Origin: Crocinitomicaceae bacterium
GTDB taxonomy: Bacteria; Bacteroidota; Bacteroidia; Flavobacteriales_D; Crocinitomicaceae
Length of the DNA stretch: 35,285 bases
Assembly (NCBI GenBank): GCA_017983465.1
Contig: JAGOBK010000011.1
Location: 1 to 35,285, forward strand
Direction: 5' to 3'
A program made the position numbers and the translations under genes. The stretch's first letter is position 1. Each line of letters begins with the position of its first letter. The notes under the pieces were generated by a model, which saw nothing but the letters and a program-made list of their open reading frames with translations, was not told the DNA's origin and did not search any database. Of the stretch, positions 34,778 to 35,285 are shown piece after piece.

Positions 34778-35285
34778 GCGTTTTTTCTATTGCGGTAAAG
34801 TGATTGATCAATCACTGATTTCAATTCTTCCATTGGTGTTTCCCATGAGCAGAAATCAATCAAGTGTTGCAAAGTTGTTTCTGGATCTTCAAGTAACGCT
34901 CGGTGTTGAATTTCAATGAAAGAAATGTTGTTTGCACGTAAAAATTGCCTGCTTTTTTCGACATGAAGCGAGTAAATCGCGCGAAATTTCTCCTGCTGCT
35001 CTTGTTGGTTCTTTCCGAGCATTTTCCCTTGGGATTGAAGCACTTCGTCCAAATCACGAATCATAAAGACCACTCTGTATTCAAGAGAAAGGTCAATGAA
35101 CGTGACCAATGGTGCGACAATTTTGATGGTTTTCCCATCTAGTTCCTTCAAGAATGCGTTGTTTTTCACGATGCCCTTTACGGCCTCTAATTCGTAATAT
35201 CCCTTCGGATTATTTTCGTCCTCAGTGCGAATAGCATCCGTGGCGATGTCAGCTTTTGCCGCCTTGAAAAGTTGCATCATTAAGG
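34774..35285 (-). CDS. Sulfotransferase family protein, C-terminal part (cut by window edge)
   Basis: About 169 C-terminal residues are visible, and the reading frame stays open to the right edge. The first visible residues (LMMQLFKAA) fit the helix just after the PAPS-binding P-loop (PRSGTS in relatives), which lies outside the window. The 3'-phosphate-binding motif is present: VVFMIRDLDEVLQSQGK, with the Arg and a Ser about eight residues on. The family moves a sulfuryl group from PAPS to hydroxyls or amines of proteins, sugars or lipids. The size and the internal motif EDENNPKGYYELE resemble bacterial sulfotransferases of the Sulfotransfer_1/3 class. The stop overlaps the start of the hydrolase/TPR gene by four bases. 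The substrate is unknown. Confidence 0.85.
   Translation of the reverse strand, partial: LMMQLFKAAKADIATDAIRTEDENNPKGYYELEAVKGIVKNNAFLKELDGKTIKIVAPLVTFIDLSLEYRVVFMIRDLDEVLQSQGKMLGKNQQEQQEKFRAIYSLHVEKSRQFLRANNISFIEIQHRALLEDPETTLQHLIDFCSWETPMEELKSVIDQSLYRNRKNA

Noticed and set aside
1..35285. Search for a defence system, prophage or mobile element
   Set aside because: No nuclease-helicase sets, toxin-antitoxin pairs, integrases, transposases, terminal inverted repeats or tRNA-linked attachment sites were recognised; all genes look like core or surface genes.

Overview
This window is chromosomal DNA from a member of the Bacteroidota, most likely order Flavobacteriales; the mix of genes recalls Crocinitomicaceae or Fluviicola-like lineages, though that family-level guess is inference. 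The signs are four large secreted proteins ending in type IX secretion (T9SS) sorting domains (two type A, two type B), Bacteroidota-type TAnnTTTG promoter elements, a bacillithiol gene (bshA), a TamB-family giant protein divergent from tsaD, and A/T-rich, very tightly packed genes. No tRNA, rRNA, CRISPR array, insertion sequence, phage gene or recognisable defence island is visible. No gene-free gap exceeds about 135 bases.

Layout. 1-2180 (minus): tsaD, a stand-alone DsbD N-terminal-domain protein, and the start of a full-length DsbD cut by the left edge; a perfect 16-bp palindrome lies just after tsaD. 2205-10063 (plus): tamB overlapping a biotin carboxylase gene, then sucC with a clear intrinsic terminator, then a DUF1569 (DinB-like) gene. 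10199-10696: a four-helix membrane protein of unknown function. 10693-14936 (minus): a type B T9SS cargo whose stop overlaps the start of a family 9 glycosyltransferase. 14995-18438 (minus): a nitronate monooxygenase-like flavoprotein and two M16 peptidase subunits, one catalytic and one not, all overlapping. 18525-23680 (plus): a 1356-residue type B T9SS cargo and an M42 aminopeptidase. 23721-24805 (minus): folD and a small S4 RNA-binding protein. 24880-28307 (plus): a small outer-membrane barrel, bshA, elbB and meaB as one packed operon. 28288-32245 (minus): two type A T9SS cargos, one of them a CotH-kinase protein. 32300-35285 (minus): a cytosolic alkaline-phosphatase-superfamily hydrolase with TPRs, overlapping a sulfotransferase cut by the right edge.

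How the genes work together. Biotin carboxylase, SucC and MeaB fit a propionyl-CoA to succinyl-CoA route joined to the TCA cycle. BshA and the DsbD proteins concern thiol redox. The secreted proteins plus the glycosyltransferase concern the cell surface. The most novel-looking feature is at the right end. The C-terminal ~150 residues of the phosphatase/TPR protein align without gaps over about 60 residues to the sulfotransferase encoded next to it, but lack the PAPS-binding motifs. It therefore looks like a pseudo-sulfotransferase domain fused to a complete AP-superfamily hydrolase and translationally coupled to an apparently active sulfotransferase. The second most interesting site is the folD/bshA-operon divergent region, where two identical TATCTTTG promoter elements flank an FNR-like palindrome.
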